Origin: Sarcocystis neurona
Taxonomy: Eukaryota; Apicomplexa; Conoidasida; Eucoccidiorida; Sarcocystidae
Reading direction: 5' to 3'
NCBI GenBank assembly: GCA_000727475.1
Contig: KL647293.1
Coordinates: 3,635,636 to 3,699,635, forward strand
Length of the DNA stretch: 64,000 nucleotides
Shown here in pieces: positions 1 to 14,100 of the stretch. The position numbers and the translations under genes are program-made. Every line of letters starts with the position of its first letter. Position 1 is the stretch's first letter. The notes beneath the pieces were generated by a model that made no database searches, was not told the origin of the DNA, and was given only the letters and a program-made list of their open reading frames with translations.

Positions 1-3000
1 ATACATCCCCCCTGTGCATATGTCGCGCGTGTGTGTGCCTGTCTTTACTCATTCACACACTGGACATGTTTGTTTGTCTTTCGCTGGCTGCCGAGCCGCT
101 GGCTGCAAAGCAGCTGTTCGGCTGCGCAGGTCGGCGTAATGCACAAGGATGGAACTCGCTCGTATTTCTCGCAGGTCGAGATGTGATTTGTGTGTGACTG
201 GTGTCCCCGTTCTTCGTCGCAGTAACTACCTCTGCGCTGCGCGACGTTCACAACCAGCGGCCAGAATCGCGCGTGCAAGCGAAAAATCGCTCTTAAGTAT
301 CCCAGTGTGTGGGGGTTGAACGGCCCCGTATTCATGCTCCTGTTCATGATTCAAACCGTTCTGTTGGGTGGGACCGTGCAGGAACCCACAACTTTGCTCC
401 GCAGCATATACGTGTGTTTGTGGGTATCTCCGTATGTAGAGACGTATGTGTGTAGGAGCAAGCGGAAACTTTCAAAAGCGTAAAGGCTTATAACGCATGT
501 GACTATCTCACGTTCGCCACTAGTCCTTAGAAGCCCAAAGGCTTTCACGTGGAGCGCAGGGGATTTTAGCTACACTGCAATTTATGCGCAGAACTCCTTA
601 GTCCATCCTTGGGTGAATACACCGCATGCAGGTAGAGGTGCGTGCAGAAGGCACCTAGACGCTACTTTTGTGTGCAGCTATTTATCGAACTAAATCCATA
701 CTCTCCAGAACTATACGTGTACGCAAGTAATTACATGCATGAGGGTGTAAATGCCCAAATACGTTTGCGTAGGGATCTACACGGCGTTAGGTACACGCGC
801 AAGCGAGAGCACTGTTGCATAGAGGCACGCGTCCCGCGTTAAATGTGATGCACGTATGCACGCAAAGATTCGGTTTTCCACATAGCGCCCCGTGTACGCG
901 CACGTCAAAAATAAATAACTCTGTACCTACCTCCCTACATAGCTGCACGTGTATATATATATATGTGCGTATATGCACATCTTCTCAAAGACCTCTATAT
1001 CTAGAGATCTACAAGTTTGTACGTACGTCTAGTAGTTACTGTGAACGTACATCACATTTTGAGGATCCGTGCGTGTACACGTACAGATGTACACATGTTC
1101 TCACATTGCAACGTGTCAATTTGTGCGAAGGCTTCCGGCACTCCCGCTGCTCACAGTACACACGCACATACATACGTATAGATAGGCGTGTAGATACAGA
1201 TATATACAGATATGCGTGTACGTGCATTGATGCATGCGCGTGATAACACTACGACGGTTACCACGATGAGAAGTCCTCATTCCCGCAAAATTACATATTT
1301 ATACGGCGGCGTAGCCAGCAAATCATTCAGAGCAGCACTGCGTATCTCCCCCCGCTGCAACACATATTTTGCGTCGGTGGGAATTTGAATCTCTTTACTC
1401 TCTCCTCCCTTTTCTAATACTACGGTAACTGTTTTCGTGTTGGATGCTGGCAGTCCTCTGTATGCGTGTGCGTGTGTTTGTTTGTGTATGTGTTTCTCTA
1501 CACATGTCAGCGTCTCCCTCCCCGCTAAATAGTAGTCAACGTCGTGAGAACTCCTCAGCGGCGTGCAGTGCAGCTATTGAAAGCTGCACGCGGCAGCAAT
1601 GTTTCACATATATGAAGAACCACAAACGCGCGGTGGAATGTTGATTCACTGCGGGCGTAGAGAAATGCATCTCGTGCACGCAACAGAGAACAGCAAATCC
1701 ACGTTATGAAGCGTCCTCGTTGCGGCAGGCGACGCGGATTAGAAACGCGAATGGAGAGAGTTATACACGCGCGCATTACACACATGATAAAGGGAAGGAA
1801 GGCACCACGTGCACGCATTGAAAATAAATGCTGACTGCGCCTTCTGCAGTGTAAACATTGGCGGCTGCAGCTAACGCGGCAGCTACCACAACTCCAGACA
1901 CACTACCTCTAGATCTTTTTCACGCGTGCACTGACTAGCGACTGGTGCACACGCCTGAAAGATGCGCGCGCAAGTGCGTGCGTACTGACAAGTATTGACA
2001 CTGCGTGTTTCAAATGTCTACATTTGAAAGGGACGCGTCTGGCAATATCTTAAATATTTTGCAGTGCTCCTCCTCGAGTTTCCTCGTTCTACTCGCACCA
2101 CTGTATGGGCTACGCCGAAGTGGTTCTCACACGTGAAGCTGTCCGGCAATTCACTGAAGCTCCTGGGGTGTGTGTGTGTGTGTGGGTTGATGGTTACACG
2201 GCTGCGTGCGTTTAAAAATTGTGTCGCGATAAGCAGGCGTCAACACGTGCTGTACAGATGTGTCAGCAGAGTGTTTAGCCGCACGCATCATTGCACTAAC
2301 TAGAACGCGTAGAAGTTGCTACAAGTGTCTACCTGCATACACCACGAGTGGACTAGTAAATACACTCGATGAACGACTACCGCTATGAAGACGCCCATGG
2401 AACATATTCTAGGTGCCTGCGAAAGCGCTGACGAGACGAAGCACTGCACTGGCTTGATGCCCATTTGCTGGAGCAGAAGCATCTGCTACACAGGAGCCTC
2501 CGAATGTGGACAAGGAACACCACCGAGGCCATCAGCCATTTGAACTATGCTCGAAATACTTGTTGCAAAAAGAGCGTCACATGAATTTGGATGCTTAGGA
2601 AGCAGCGGTGCACGCACGTGAGAAATTCGCTGGAGCACATGCAGAATCGAGGCATGTGCACGCAGAGAGTGGACGGCGAAGAAGCTTGTTCGGCAGGTGG
2701 GGCAGGCTTTTGTGCTGCCGCGCCATCAACGCAGCAGCAGAGACGCACACAGAATCAGCAGCAACCCACGTATGGTATGGCGGCAGCCGACACATGCAAC
2801 ACGCGGCATCCCCCGGTGCACGTTGCATACGGTGGCAGCACACCCATGCGTCAAACGGCAGCAGTGTGCGTGGAAACGCCGGGGCAGCGCAGCAGTCAAC
2901 GTGACAGATGCAGCAGAGGCATGACCGACGCGACAGCAGAAGTGTGTACATACGTAACGTAAAGTCTACAGACCTCTGCGCGTATATGATGAATATATGT

Positions 3001-4720
3001 CTATATGTACACGTACGCCCAGAGAGATGCTGACCCTGTGCAGCAGCGCCACGCCTGCGCCAGCAGCAGCAGGACGCGCAGAGACACGTGCGACTCAAGA
3101 AACTGCACCAGCGCTGCAGAACGTCCCCCCTGACACACGAACAGCAGCAGCATCGAGTGGGACCAGCAGATGCACGCGCGCTCAGCAAAACAGCAACATT
3201 CTTATGGTGGAGCAGCAAACGCGAGTGCAAGATTCGGTGACCCTAAATACACTGCAACAAATGTAAGGAGCTGCTGCAACAGCAACGCCGGTAAAAGCTC
3301 TTCCTTGTCTTCTCCACCTGCATTCCATCTGCACCATCTGTTCATGCGCAGAAAGAAAACTCGTTTTCCGTCCGTTCTCCTCTTCCTTACCTCCTTCCTA
3401 CACTCTTCCTCTCCTTTTTTTCGTCTCTTGGGTTTTCTTCGGTCTTCTGCTGCTTCTGCTGTGGTGCCCCTTCTCAGTTAAACCTTCCCGTCGCCGCTTT
3501 TGCTCTTCTGGTGTTCCTTCGAGTGTTTAGGACTATTTTTCCTTAACGTGCCTCTACTCTTGAGTTATTCTGTCTCCTATGTTCCCTTCCTCTCCTCGTC
3601 TCTGCTTCTCCTGTTCCCACGCCGTCTATACTGCTCGCTGCACACCTGGGAGCTATAGACATCCGTGAGATTGCCCCTGGGGCCTCGGCCACTCGCCGTC
3701 GAGCCCACGCAACTTCCACGCGAAAAATACGTTACCGACAAAACAGCTGAAGACCCCTTTCCCGGTGAAAACACAGTGCATCGCAGCATGCAGAAAGCTG
3801 CTGCTGGTAAAATGCAGCACGCAAGACAAGATGGGCAAGAACCGCGCAGCTGTTGCATGCAGTGCTCTGCTGCAGTCTACGTAGCCGGCGTCCACATCGA
3901 TACAAAATTCACGCGCACACGTTGACGTGTCTTCAGGGAGACAGAGAGACGGGAACTCTATCTCCATCACACCCCGAGAGACACACAAAGGTGCATGCAG
4001 TTTCTTCAATTCAAAAACAGACTCAAGGCAGTAAACAAACACTCCCACTTCGTAGGCCTTCTCTCACAAATTCATAACATTTCTTCCAAAATTCTCGCGC
4101 GTCGCATATACACATGCGTCGACTGTTTCTACAGGGCAGCACCCTTCCACGTCGTCGCCCCGTCACGGAACAAGCAGACGCGCATCGGTGTACAAAGTCA
4201 GGACGTACAGAAATTTTACGTATCTCCCCCAATAAAAAGGCGCTGCATCAGCTATACCACAACGACACACTCAAAGGCATGCGAGCCCCTGCAGACTACC
4301 ATATGACATATAAACAGAGACGTACACATCCGTACTGTTCGTGCGAAACCTGTTTGCGTGTGTGACAAACACACACACATGTATCCACGCGTACATTGCT
4401 TTCTCCTCCTTTTTTCGTCTCCTTTCCCTGTATTTATTTTCTTTGAATGATACAAAGAGAGGCGTGGTCTCCGAGACACGAAACTATAGAACGCTGCCGC
4501 CTGCCGCACACGCGAGCCCGCAGTGGTGAGGGAAGGAGAAGCCCCCAGAAGGGGAGAGGAAGCGAAGGACGACGCAGAAGAAGAGGAAGCGCGAGCAGCA
4601 GGGAAGAAGAAGAACACCAAGACATAGGAAGATACGTGGATGAAAGCACGAAGGCAGAAAGAGGAAGGTCAACTGCGTCGAATAAATGCGAGACAGAGAA
4701 CATGTAGAACAACAAAGCTC
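1..4720. other. Intergenic DNA, no gene recognised
   Basis: This stretch holds TACGTA/ACATAC-type simple sequence, a loose degenerate CAG patch at about 2560-3290, and a pyrimidine-rich stretch at 3300-3600. Short open frames near 3650-4050 exist on both strands, but none shows a domain or a convincing splice chain. The 3' end of the E2 gene begins at 4721. Confidence 0.6.
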
Positions 4721-7700
4721 CTACAGCTGCGTAGCGTCATCCCCGCATGCGTACTCAATCGTGTACATCCTTGCCATAGACTGGAACCCCCGGATATCAC
4801 CCGATCGAATTAAATTTCCTGCAGAAGGCCACACACACACACCGCGCACAATTGCGCATTCTATTTCAACACGTAACGTGTTACAAGTGTATATATACAT
4901 ACACGCGTACACACACAAATACATTCTTTCCGTAAGAGACACACTGACGTATGTACGTACATGTACGAACAAGGTACAAAAGCACCTGCGCGTGGAGGGA
5001 GCATAAACGCAGCGAAGCAAGAAATATATATGTACGTATAGATATATATGTATGTAGCTACACACACATACGCATACAGTTACGAAGCAGACACAGACCA
5101 AAAATTCAGACGGACGTCTGCATAGAGACGTGCACATTATTTCTGTTATATAGGAAAATATTAGGAACACTCCGGCGTGTGTGCAGCTTTACTCCGGTCT
5201 AACAAGCCGCAGCTGCTGGCAAACCGCCAAAGACAAGGCACGGCTCGATCACAAAACAATGCAGTCCGTCAACCATATGCCCAAGTAATGTGCCTGTCTC
5301 TCTCTATATATACATATACTTGTATGTGTATGTGCGAGTGGCGACTCATGCACACACCTATCGAAAAGACAACAAACGCAGCAGAACAGGGTCCACCCAC
5401 CGCATACACACACGCTTGTATATATATATATATATGTACATACAGTGTACATGTCAATGAATATGGGCTTATTTACTCACATATATTTACACACAGAGTA
5501 CGTACATAAGCACACACAAATGTCCACGTATACAAACGTATGCATCCGTATTCAACTAGTTTCCTCCCTACCAGCTGAGGCAATACGCAGAAACCTATCA
5601 CGTGTAGGAATAGGCATATGTGTAGAGACAGAGAGAGACACGTAGACACACACAACCGCAGAGGCACAAAAATCAAGAGATCTACCTAGTCTACAAAGAA
5701 AGGACGCACGTATCTGCAGATATACACTTATAATCCACAGCTCTCCTACTACGTCAGATAGAAGCGCCTGCGGAGTGTGTATACGTAGGGCTTTCTTCCT
5801 GCCCTGCGGCGTTGGTGAGTAGTGACAATGCGCTGTTCGAGCAGCGCAGCGGCGATTTGATAACGTTCTCCTACGACTACGCAGAGATGTATGCATGCGC
5901 ACATCCACAAGCAGACAATGTATGCACACATCTACGCGCAGCCACATATACCTACGCATACATACACATATACACAGATAGATACACATAATACATACGT
6001 GTATATACGTCGTGGAGACAGGAAAAAGAATACGGTGTGGTCTGCAGAGAGGCGGAATGGGAGGACGGACGTAGAGAAATTAGCGAAGACAGACGTGACA
6101 GACACATCGCTTCCCTTGCCTGCATCGCAGTTCAAAGGACTGTCTGCGTTGGGCTGGTCGAGCAGCGCCGCGATAGCTACACAAACAAAATGAATATTCC
6201 ACGCCGGCGTCCAGCTTCCTTCCCTCAAGATATCCAGACACACCGCTCCTGCACACATAGATACGCACCCTCACATCAAACCGCACATATACACGCCACG
6301 TGCAAGTTCATCATATATACGGCAGTAGACACACATATTCATAGACAAGGACGTACACACGAGTAGAAAGGACGTCCTACGTGTACAAGGAAATCTTCGA
6401 CTACAGCGAAGATCTCGCATATCCTCCCACGTCGAAAGGGAGTGTTACTTAGAAGCATTACACGCATGTACACATATGTCTACAAATACGTGTACCTGCG
6501 CACACGCTCATACACACACGTCTATGTATGTTGTGTACCGACAAATTCCCGTCTATGTACCCGCATATGTATACGGAGCTGAACGAAGCCCATCCCCACA
6601 CTTACACGTAGACATGTAGAGAAATACACAGAGAGAGACAGAAAGAGAAATGCAGAGAGATACAAAGCCACCAGTAGAGACATATATATATATATATATA
6701 TATGCACGCGTGATGCCCTACTTAGATTTTCCTGCTGCGTGCGTACGGACGAAGAAGAAGCATATAGTACATATCTAGATGTAGGCGTCTAGAAAGAAGG
6801 CAGCCTACCAGCTCCGACACTGACGAACGTGCATACACGTACGCACTTATGTTGGTATAAGAAAGATACACAGGAACACACACAACTACACACACGTACG
6901 CGAAGATACGTAGACACTCATACGCAGATAGCGTACTTTTACGCACAGATCTGTGCACCTCCTGTTCTGACGTCTGCCGTGATATGGAAGCACGTCTATG
7001 CATGCACAAGTACACACGTGTGTACACAGATAGAAATCTCCGTACACTTACAAAGAAAAACGAGTACATATATCCAGATATTACGTCCAGACGTCTGCAC
7101 CGAGATAGAAACAGCAACGCATACGAACACAGAAGAATGCATATGAACATTTTCAGAAGGCAAAAAATTCACTTGCCTGTCCAGATATCTACACTGACAT
7201 GGAAGCACACACGTAAACATATATATATGTATAAAGATGCATAGCAACATTCCACATTGACCACTAAAATAATAAACACGCATGTGTGCACTGCATAAAA
7301 GCTACTTGCGATATATATTCATGTATACATAAATATACAGACATACAAACACGCGTCCACCTGTATGCCTCTTTGGCAATTTACCTGTTCTAAAGTCGAC
7401 GTTGGGGTGGAAACACTTCGTTAAGAAAGTCACTGTGGGCGGTGACAGCGGATACGACGGCGGGCAGGTGACCCGCAATTTCCATCTGCCGTTCTGAACA
7501 CATAAAGGATTTACCGATGAGCAGATACACACACCATTCTCTATGCATATACGCATATGTGCACGTGTATATGCGCGTGTCTATACATATGTGTAGACAC
7601 CTGCCTAGATAAACACATTCAAATATATACACATGCGTGTGTATACACTCACCGATGTACAGATATACACATCATTATCTATATATGATTGCACACATGT

Positions 7701-9720
7701 CTACGTATATATATGCGCGTGTTTACACATATGTATAGATATTTGTCTAGATAAGCATGTGTATACGCACGCATGCGTATAGGTGTGTTCTCACACAGAG
7801 CCATTCACACAAAAGTACATATATATATATATGTAAAGGCCTTACACATCCGCAAAACACTGCGCATACAGTTCTGCAAAGGCAAATCGACAAAAGCTTC
7901 GGTGTGACTTTATGAAAAAAATACTGGAGAACCCGCCATCTCATATTGCGCATGTATAAATACACATGCAGAAATCTCGTTTCTCTTGTAAACACTTGTA
8001 CAGAGAAAAGCGGTGTACTCAGCTGCAGATCTTCAGTAGAGTACAAGTTCAGATATAGCCATTTATATATACATCCATGTATACGTATATGGATATATAT
8101 ATAGATGTTCTTGTATTTGCGTGTATACAAGTATGTACATACATAGAGAGAGCGACTACACCGAGAGAGAAAACGTCTACTATATGGCTCTTTCGTGGTG
8201 TATAGGCTAGAATCTTTTCACGCTGGCGTCCTGTCAATGTGTCTACATAGATACTGTGTTCGCATAGAGAAGAAAGGCTACAGACAAGCTGTTCTGCGCA
8301 GTACTAAATAGGAAATACAGAACTCCTAAACCACACGGTTTCAGGAGTCACTGTGCGAACACAAACATTTGTACGAAAATAACGGGACCGCCTAGCACCC
8401 GTTCATTGCCAGCAAATAGAATAGATACCTCATAGGGCGACTGCGCAGGGCCCGCGACGATTGCCGTCCATTCGTACAAGTTCTCCTCACTAAAATCACA
8501 CAACAGCAGCAGCAGCACACCGCAGCAGTGGTAAATAACACGCGAAGAAACTTCAGAGAAGCAGCATATTAAAGCATCAGCAAGTTTTTACAGCAAAGGC
8601 AGCAGGAAGTGTTCAACCCAGAAGCACCAAAGGTAGCATGTTCTGCCCAGCAACAAATGAAACAGCGACACAGCCGCGACTGCCGGGGCAGCAGGCAGGC
8701 CGCATTATGAGCAACAGCAGCAGCAGCGGCAAACCATGGGGGCGGAAAGAGGAAGAGCAGCACCAGCAGCAGCAGCAGCACAGCGCGAGCAGGAGCAAGT
8801 GGTCACATCGGCAGCTAATCAAGAGCAGGAGCACTACCACAGAAATCACAGCAAGAACAGCACCACAGATGCAGCCCACCGGGTCTCCTGACACCCAAAG
8901 CAGCACACCGACGGCAGCACCGGAATAGCAGCAGCAGCAGCGCCCGCTAAACGTAACGAATGCAGCAGCAAATACACACAAGAGCAGCAGCAACATACAT
9001 ACGACAGCTGCACTTTCAGCGAAGAAACACGCCCATAGTCTAGTAGGGACAGCACCAGCACCTTTTCACGCGGAAGCAGCGACAGCAGTACAGCCCACTG
9101 GTACTCAATGCAGTGAGTAGATCCATCAGCAGCGGCAGGAAATACTAGAAGGCAGCGGCAAAGATAAAAGATGTCAACAGCAGTAGAGTGCACCAGGTTT
9201 GAAGCAGCTGCACCAGCGGAGAGACCACGTCCACACAGCCAGCAACTGACGTCCCCACCGCAGCAGCCGTGTCTGCGGACACAGTTCGAAGCAGCATCTC
9301 TTCAGGACTCACGTGACCAGAAAGTGTTTGACTACTCATACGTGCATACACAAATAAATAAACTGATGTATGCGTAGATTAAAATGCATGTTGTATTAAC
9401 CCACACGCAGATCGTCAGTCAACGTGCAAAGCGCAGTCAACGCCGCGCCTCAGTCTACGTTCCTCCCTCTCGCTGGACGTCAACACACACCTATACACAC
9501 ACGCGTACATGAATATATATATATATATATATATTTATACGGCAATGCGTACACTGTACCTCTGCCTCTCTCTTTGTATAGTGAGGACACGAGTGTGTAC
9601 AAGTCGTTGCGTCAACGAGTCAATAAAAAATCTGTCCTACAGTTCCACAGGTCACCAGAAGACAGTTTTTGCTCCTTCCTTCCCCACTGCGTATCTGCAC
9701 ACACAGATATGTAGGCTCCG

Positions 9721-9751
<31 letters not shown>

Positions 9752-10042
9752 CGTATTAATGCATGTATACATAGGTGTATGGAAATAGATGTGTAAGTGC
9801 ACATATACATATACGTATGAACAGCTACGTAAGACTATGCAGTGGCGCACGACTGCATAAGAATCTCTTGATGGCTGTGCACCAGATCCCATACGTAAGT
9901 GTATATATATATATATGTTTGGCGTTATGGGGCTGTTTGTGTGATTTTCCTGGGAAGCTTACTTTACGACAAACTCAACCTGAGGATCTTTGAGTCGTTG
10001 CGACTCTCGCAACTCGATAAGAAGTCGACTGCGTGCCGCCAT
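4721..10042 (-). CDS. PEX4: PEX4/UBC21-type ubiquitin-conjugating enzyme E2, five exons, 158 aa
   Basis: Exons on the minus strand: 10042-9963, 8489-8429, 7493-7385, 6248-6120, 4818-4721; the lengths sum to 159 codons and every junction phase agrees. The product carries the full UBC fold: N-terminal helix starting MAARSRLL, WTAIVAGP (34-41), PSYPLSPP (59-66), HPNV (76-79), catalytic Cys87 in AVCLDIL, then SWTPAW and DSPLNCDAG. The last exon reads GNLIRSGDIRGF followed by SMARMYT. This C-terminal signature and the length of about 157 aa are those of plant PEX4/UBC21, not of general E2s. Known family role: with PEX22 and the PEX2/10/12 ligases, PEX4 ubiquitinates the import receptor PEX5 so that it can be recycled. 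Odd points: ENGRW replaces the usual EGG-x-F turn, and intron 4 starts with GC. The Met at 10042 was chosen because it matches the family start. Alternative: an E2 recruited to the apicoplast import machinery. E2 identity is very secure, PEX4 orthology strong. Confidence 0.93.
4819..6119 (-). other. GC-AG intron (intron 4 of the PEX4-type gene)
   Basis: The only donor that joins the catalytic exon to the terminal exon in frame is CAG|GCAAGG at 6120/6119, with acceptor CTGCAG ending at 4819. Joining gives Asp-Ala-Gly-Asn-Leu, the conserved continuation. Apart from C at intron position 2 the donor matches the strong consensus that GC donors usually need. The interior is (TA)n, ACAT and polypurine simple sequence. 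Confidence 0.8.
8502..9200. repeat. Intronic CAG/CTG-type array in PEX4 intron 1
   Basis: The plus strand has clustered, imperfect CAG and AGCAGC units; on the sense strand of the E2 gene these are CTG. The array lies wholly inside the 1,473-bp first intron (9962-8490). The open frames it produces on both strands (Leu/Cys/Val-rich on minus, Gln/Ser-rich on plus) are by-products of a stop-free triplet and not exons. Confidence 0.85.
9505..9535. repeat. (TA)n microsatellite, one of many
   Basis: This TA tract lies in PEX4 intron 1. Similar uninterrupted tracts occur at about 9723-9752, 24399-24432, 27576-27598, 27673-27723, 37268-37294, 47040-47060, 50160-50360, 55381-55515, 59035-59053 and 62672-62686. 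They sit in introns and intergenic DNA, never in a recognised exon, and are nearly absent from about 11.2 to 22.7 kb. Confidence 0.9.
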
Positions 10043-11150
10043 TTCTTCGCTAAGAACTAGGAATGCGTTACAAATGAGTTGCTTCTTCTCAACAATGTAG
10101 AGAAAAGGAAGAAAAGGAACGGAAGGCAGCAGGAAAGAACAAGGTGCTGCACTTTAGAAAAGGGGTCTACAAGAGACAGGTCAGTTTCCGCCGCTGCAGA
10201 AGTTTGGCATCACGAGGAACTACGAGGAATTCAGAAGACAGCCAGAACCTGGAAATTAGAAAACCAGCTTCACGCGTCCAAAAGTTTAGAAGTGGGTGTA
10301 TTCAAACCGACACGGAAGGAAAGCAAATATACTCGAGGCGAGTAACGAAACAAATAGTGTGCGCATACGTACACAACGTGAAGAATACGTAAACTGCAAG
10401 CTGTTACTCAGTAAGGATGTTTTCCAGAAAAAGAGTGTGTAGGGATAAAATGGAAATAGCTCTTTAGCTCGAGCGCACATCGCATCAAAGCAAGCCAAAA
10501 GTATCTGTGTAATTCTGCAGTAAAAATTTATACGAAGACCCTCAGCGACAAGGGAGCAAAAAACTACGCGGCGGAAAACGCAAGCTCTGGGGTAGCCACC
10601 TCGAAGCAAACGTACCACTTGGAAGAGGACCTCTCTTAGAGCACTTCCATTGATTTATATTTGCACGAAGAGGCGTGTACAGATACACAAATAAGTACAG
10701 ATACATAAAAAGATATGCAATATTATTATGCTAGCGTAGGCACGTACATTTGTCTCGTAGACACAAGTGTTAAAGATGTGTGCAAAGTCGTGCAGCTGGT
10801 GAAAGACGGGGACATATATGTGTATTCATGCATGTTTTCCCCCCTACATGAATGTATGTGTCTTTGAGTGCGAAGGAGTCTCTTCGTGTATCTTGCGTGT
10901 ATATGCGGTAGACACTCGTACAGTTGTTAGCTGTTCGTGTTATCCGTACATACAAGTCTGTTGGATCAGTGTTCCAACCACACAGTTGTATGTACCTACA
11001 CCTCCTGCATGGCTGTGGTGCGCATTTGCACGTTAAAGTGTTGTTCCGCTGCACTGCAGAGACATCCTTTGTGGTCAGTATGGATATCTGCCCTAGGTAT
11101 ACGCTGTTGTTGAGTCGCAGAATATACACTGGTACACACGTGTGAAGATT
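10043..11150. promoter_or_regulatory. Upstream region of the PEX4-type gene
   Basis: The sense strand directly upstream of the E2 start is strongly pyrimidine-rich (about 10080-10130). The reading frame stays open upstream of the chosen Met but contains no nearby Met. No TATA-like element or other specific motif can be assigned. The rest is ordinary intergenic sequence with short open frames on both strands. Confidence 0.25.
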
Positions 11151-14100
11151 TTGTGTGATTCATTAGATAACGTGAACATTACGCGTTTGTGAACACACGC
11201 TGCGCAGCACAAGCTGATATGCGAAAGCAAGAACGAGAAGGAGCGGGGATGCTGTCATCAGAGACAAAGGGGGTCTTCTGGGGGAGGTTAAAGTGGAGCT
11301 GCATGCGTGTTGGGAGAAACGCGCATAAAACGAAGTGCCTCAAAAGCGCGCAGCATCCGTCCGTAGCGCATACGGGGGAAAGCGTGAAAGGTGGGGACTC
11401 TTACGCACAGAAAAGGGAAGATTGAACACAGGAAAAGCTTCGAAGGAAGGGTGAATTTGACGAAGACGGACTCATCACGTACACAATAGAAACAATGCGG
11501 CAGGGAAGGCCCGTTTGGTGCGGCAGGGCGGTGTAAAACGGCATTTAAAAATTCACGACATATTTTCGATGAAGAGAGGAAACACAGCAGCCACGAGGTG
11601 CTACCGTCTTCATCCGTGCGCTTGCCGAAAATGCGGGCCCGGACTCGCGAATCACACGAAGTGACACTACAAGAATCTCGACTAACCGGGGAAGCAGAAA
11701 GCGCATACACGCATACAAAGGCGTGAACGAAAAGCGTGTCAGCACACACAATCAAGAATGGATTAGTCAGTCAATATTAATACCTATCATTACGCAAAGC
11801 GCGGAGGCTGTGCGGAGTGGAAAACGGTAACTCAAACGGATGCTGTACCACACGCCGGAGCTCCCCGTGTCGCTACCACCACCAACAGTGAGGTCTATTC
11901 GTCGCCTCGTGTTACCTCGAGCAGCAAAGCGCCGCATACGATTTTTCTTCAGTTAGGACTGGGTAAAGGCACATCTCTTCCTCCGTCACGTAAAACCACC
12001 AACGCAAAATAACTATGGCCTGTACCGCATTCATCTTACATTCGACGGTGGCAGGACGCACCTCAACCGTTTACCGTAAGCGAGTATTACGGACGACGAC
12101 ACGTACGCTATTCCTTCGGTTAAATAGTCAAAAGACACCTAGGTTTTTCTTCCATCCAGTCAACGAATTCGTTGTTGTCGACTCAAACGCTAGAGGTCGG
12201 TTGGAGGCCGCGGCTGTTCGGTTTGCTGGGGTATGTGCGTGGGTGCATGAGCGATCGCCCCCGGCGTGCCTTGCGGCAAGCGCAATGTTTGTCGGACAGG
12301 GTTGACGCAAGTCCGATGATACTCTTCATTTTCTTCGTAAGCCTTTGCAGTAATTACCGCCTGACAGGAAACTTCAATATTTTGCACCTCACGCAAGTGA
12401 AAGGACTTACTATCACGGAGTTTGGGGAGTCATAATATGTTGCTAAGTATGATTCTGCGCAGATGTGTGAACGCTCTGAGCAAAGGAGACTGTATCTGTC
12501 GCACTCGCGTCGAGCAACTCAACGCGCAGGTCGCGTTCGGAGAGTGAGAACTGCCGTCCATTCTGCTTGCGCGCGCGAAGTTCTCCGGTGATAAAAAAAG
12601 CATGGGGCAACGTCGGTGCCTGCGAATGCACACAAGAAGTCCAGCGCCTAGGTTACTTCCGGTACCTTCATGCGTTTCAGGTTTCCGCATACACGAATGT
12701 GTACACGAACGTGGTCGTGCAGGATTGTAGATGGATACGTAGTAGACGCACAGTACACAGGTGGGTTGATCGCGCCAGGGGTGGGTATTAAGGCAGGTGG
12801 GTCGGTTTCTAGAGATAGATCGCAGGACATGTGTGTAGGCGGGTTAATGACGACGCACATACAAGAACAGATAGGTTGGTAATCACTGTCGGGTCCCGCT
12901 ACTTGACGCACAGCGCTGTTGCTTCCGAGTGCAGGCATATCGAATAATTAGATTTTTTTGATGAGAGCTCTAACCATTGGTGATCAATCCGTACGGTGGT
13001 GCTCCTACACTGTAATATTTGTACGTGATGGGGACAACTCCGACGAAGAAGCAACTTAGGACTCCTCATGAGGCACACGTATATACATGTACCACCAATG
13101 GATGAGGGAGGAAATACGCGTATCGGGAACCTGCAGAACTCCTAGTAAACGAGCGAATCCACAGAAACGTTTTTGTGGAGAGCGCGACCACAGTGCTCCC
13201 TGCTTGAGCGAAATTCGTGTAGTTCTTCACCAACGGCGCCCAGTGCACCTTTTTTTCATATTTTCGGCGATGTCCACCATTTCCTCCTCACTCCAGCGAA
13301 CTGCACAACAACTTATCAGCTGCAGCCGTCGCCACGGCACCTTTTTCCTACTCCAGTGACTTTAACCGAGTTCGACATTGGCCAAGACACCTTGCACGGA
13401 AGAACAGCTCAAGCCCATGTTGGCGTGTTTTAGTGACATCCACTCCACTGTGCGGTCAGCGAGCTGTTCGGCGTCCAAAGAATCCTTTAGCAGGAAGTGT
13501 TTTACGTGAAGTGCCCTTCAGTAAAGAGGTGGCCCTGGTGTCACCCCTTGTGATGACCCGTCGGCAACTTTCAGTTGAAACTACTACTGATCTGCGTAAG
13601 GATGACAACCCGTCATAAAGCGGAAGCGGGTAGCAAGTAGCAACAAAAAAGCGGAAGAATTACCTCGGCAGCTCGCTTGGTAACAAACAGCGGCGTACCC
13701 AGCGCTTCACAGCGAAACTGACGTATACGCTGATGCCGCCCGCCAGTGTCAAGGGCAGCGTAATGACGGACCAAAATTTTGAGGCGCTTTGGCTCTCACT
13801 TGTCTCGTTCTCCTCAAAACCGCAGTTAGCAGCCCCTCCCCGTAAGATGTGAGTAGAGACATTTTCAGTTAAAATTTCGACTGGAAGACACATTCCACGC
13901 AGTTATTGGTAACAATGTGCGAGTGGGTCCGGCGGCAGTGGATGCCGCGTTCACGCAGTTTGCCACAAAATGTGGGCGCTTGAAGGCTTCGTTGATTTTA
14001 CTGCCGGTGAATCAGCCGATGTACCCATTCGCGGAGCTGCTCTAGATCGTGATTTGGCGTAGTTTTCAACTGTTTTCGGTGTAGTCACACCCGATCAGGA

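Noticed and set aside
3577..4048. Overlapping frames on both strands near 3.6-4.05 kb
   Set aside because: No conserved motif; lengths are within chance expectation.
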